From NCBI GenBank assembly GCA_934533005.1, contig CAKTBC010000110.1, forward strand, positions 1 to 5,601: a stretch of 5,601 nucleotides of DNA, written 5' to 3'. A program made the position numbers and the translations under genes. This document shows positions 5,116 to 5,601 of this stretch, one piece after another. Source of the stretch: an uncultured Oscillospiraceae bacterium. GTDB taxonomy: Bacteria > Bacillota > Clostridia > Oscillospirales > Oscillospiraceae. Numbering within the stretch: the stretch's first letter is position 1; every line of letters begins with the position of its first letter. The notes beneath the pieces were generated by a model. It made no database searches. It was not told the DNA's origin and saw only the letters and a list, made by a program, of their open reading frames with translations.

Positions 5116-5568
5116 TTGAATAGTAAGGAAACCGCGGCGGCCGTCTGCGGGTATAAATGCGGCGCTTTGCCGTCCTGCGCGCCGCTGGCGGTTGGGTTCG
5201 TACCCGCGCAGGAAAATGCGCAGGCCCGGTATGAGCCGGACAAAGCGCTCGCGCGCGGCACGCTTTTCCCGGGACTCGATCTGCCGCTCGGAAACACGGT
5301 CAACGACGCCGCGCCGAACGTTCCGCTTGCCGAGCTCATGGCCATCGACTTTGCCGCGCACGATCTTTCGCTCTATCTTGACACCCACGCTGCCGACGCG
5401 GAAGCGTTCGCCGTCTATCAGGATCTGCTCAAGCTCGCCGAGGAGGGCACGCAGCGCTATGCCAAGCTCTATGGGCCGATCACCAAGCGGGATCTTATCA
5501 ACGCGGAAACGTATACCTGGCTGGAAAGCCCCTGGCCGTGGGAATACCGCGGCAGTACGGAGGGTTGA
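5116..5568 (+). CDS. Spore coat protein, CotJA-CotJB fusion
   Basis: One 150-residue frame carries two coat proteins that are normally separate. Residues about 26-65 are CotJA-like: VGFVPAQ, then YEPDKALARGTLFPGLDLP (39-57), the family signature. After a short linker (NDAAPNVP, 63-70), residues about 71-145 are CotJB-like: LAELMAIDFAAHDLSLYLDT (71-90), the YG.I segment near 119-122, and the hallmark C-terminus ESPWPWEY (137-144). The N-terminus has three Cys (11, 15, 21). CotJA and CotJB are inner spore-coat components that act with the CotJC manganese catalase in the mother cell during coat assembly. The TTG start is supported by GGAGG 7 bases upstream. cotJC follows after 3 bases, so this is the head of the cotJ operon. 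The two-domain reading is firm; the fusion rests on this single read of the sequence, but codon use and frame are clean across the joint. Confidence 0.9.
   Translation: MNSKETAAAVCGYKCGALPSCAPLAVGFVPAQENAQARYEPDKALARGTLFPGLDLPLGNTVNDAAPNVPLAELMAIDFAAHDLSLYLDTHAADAEAFAVYQDLLKLAEEGTQRYAKLYGPITKRDLINAETYTWLESPWPWEYRGSTEG
5559..5564 (+). promoter_or_regulatory. Ribosome-binding site of cotJC
   Basis: GGAGGG lies inside the last codons of the fusion gene, 7 bases before the ATG at 5572. It supports the presence of a translated gene at the very edge of the window and tight coupling with the upstream coat gene. Confidence 0.7.
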
Positions 5569-5571
5569 CGC

Positions 5572-5601
5572 ATGTTTATTTATAAGAAGAGTCTTCAGTA
5601 T
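5572..5601 (+). CDS. cotJC: Spore coat protein CotJC (manganese catalase family), 5' end only
   Basis: Only the first ten codons are inside the window, reading MFIYKKSLQY. This matches the conserved CotJC opening (M.IYEKKLQY type). The call is strengthened by position: cotJC regularly follows cotJA-cotJB, and here an ATG with a good ribosome-binding site starts 3 bases after the stop of the CotJA-CotJB fusion. CotJC belongs to the di-manganese catalase family and is a spore-coat component. No catalytic residues can be seen in this fragment, so the call relies on the short N-terminus and the operon order. Confidence 0.8.
   Translation, partial: MFIYKKSLQY

Noticed and set aside
5044..5388. 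Minus-strand open frames opposite the cotJ fusion gene
   Set aside because: They are antisense to an unmistakable CotJA/CotJB coding region and show no domain or ribosome-binding site.

Overview
The window looks like a chromosomal piece of a GC-rich, spore-forming member of the Clostridia, with the Oscillospiraceae/Ruminococcaceae type as my best guess. Three things point there: a cotJ spore-coat operon, a SigH (Spo0H)-like sigma factor, and a complete ruvC-ruvA-ruvB cluster (Bacillus uses RecU in place of RuvC). Promoters are of the ordinary Gram-positive type, most genes have strong purine-rich ribosome-binding sites, and TTG and GTG starts are used.

Layout from right to left on the minus strand: (1) a 637-residue membrane protein with the full fold of a P1B heavy-metal P-type ATPase but with nearly every signature catalytic motif altered (3026-4939). 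It has its own promoter and ends in a perfect 13-bp stem-loop terminator (2981-3009). (2) The Holliday-junction operon ruvC (2383-2898), ruvA (1793-2398) and ruvB (733-1776), driven by a strong extended -10 promoter just downstream of that terminator. ruvC and ruvA overlap by 16 bases, and ruvA and ruvB are 16 bases apart. (3) A SigH-like sigma-70 family factor (12-632) with its own near-consensus promoter but no visible Shine-Dalgarno sequence.

On the plus strand at the right edge, divergent from the ATPase-like gene, is a spore-coat operon. Its first gene (5116-5568) is a single-frame fusion of CotJA and CotJB. It is followed by the first ten codons of cotJC, a manganese-catalase-like coat protein (5572 to the window edge).

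The ruv genes are ordinary housekeeping: RuvA and RuvB branch-migrate Holliday junctions and RuvC resolves them. The most unusual element is the ATPase-like protein. It keeps the phosphorylation Asp and the transmembrane scaffold but has lost TGES, CPC, TGT, HP and GDGxND, so it is probably a pseudo-pump or a repurposed HAD-fold membrane protein. The CotJA-CotJB fusion and the leader of the sigma-factor gene are secondary points of interest. I see no mobile elements, CRISPR arrays, tRNA or rRNA genes, and no gene-free stretch longer than about 180 bases.
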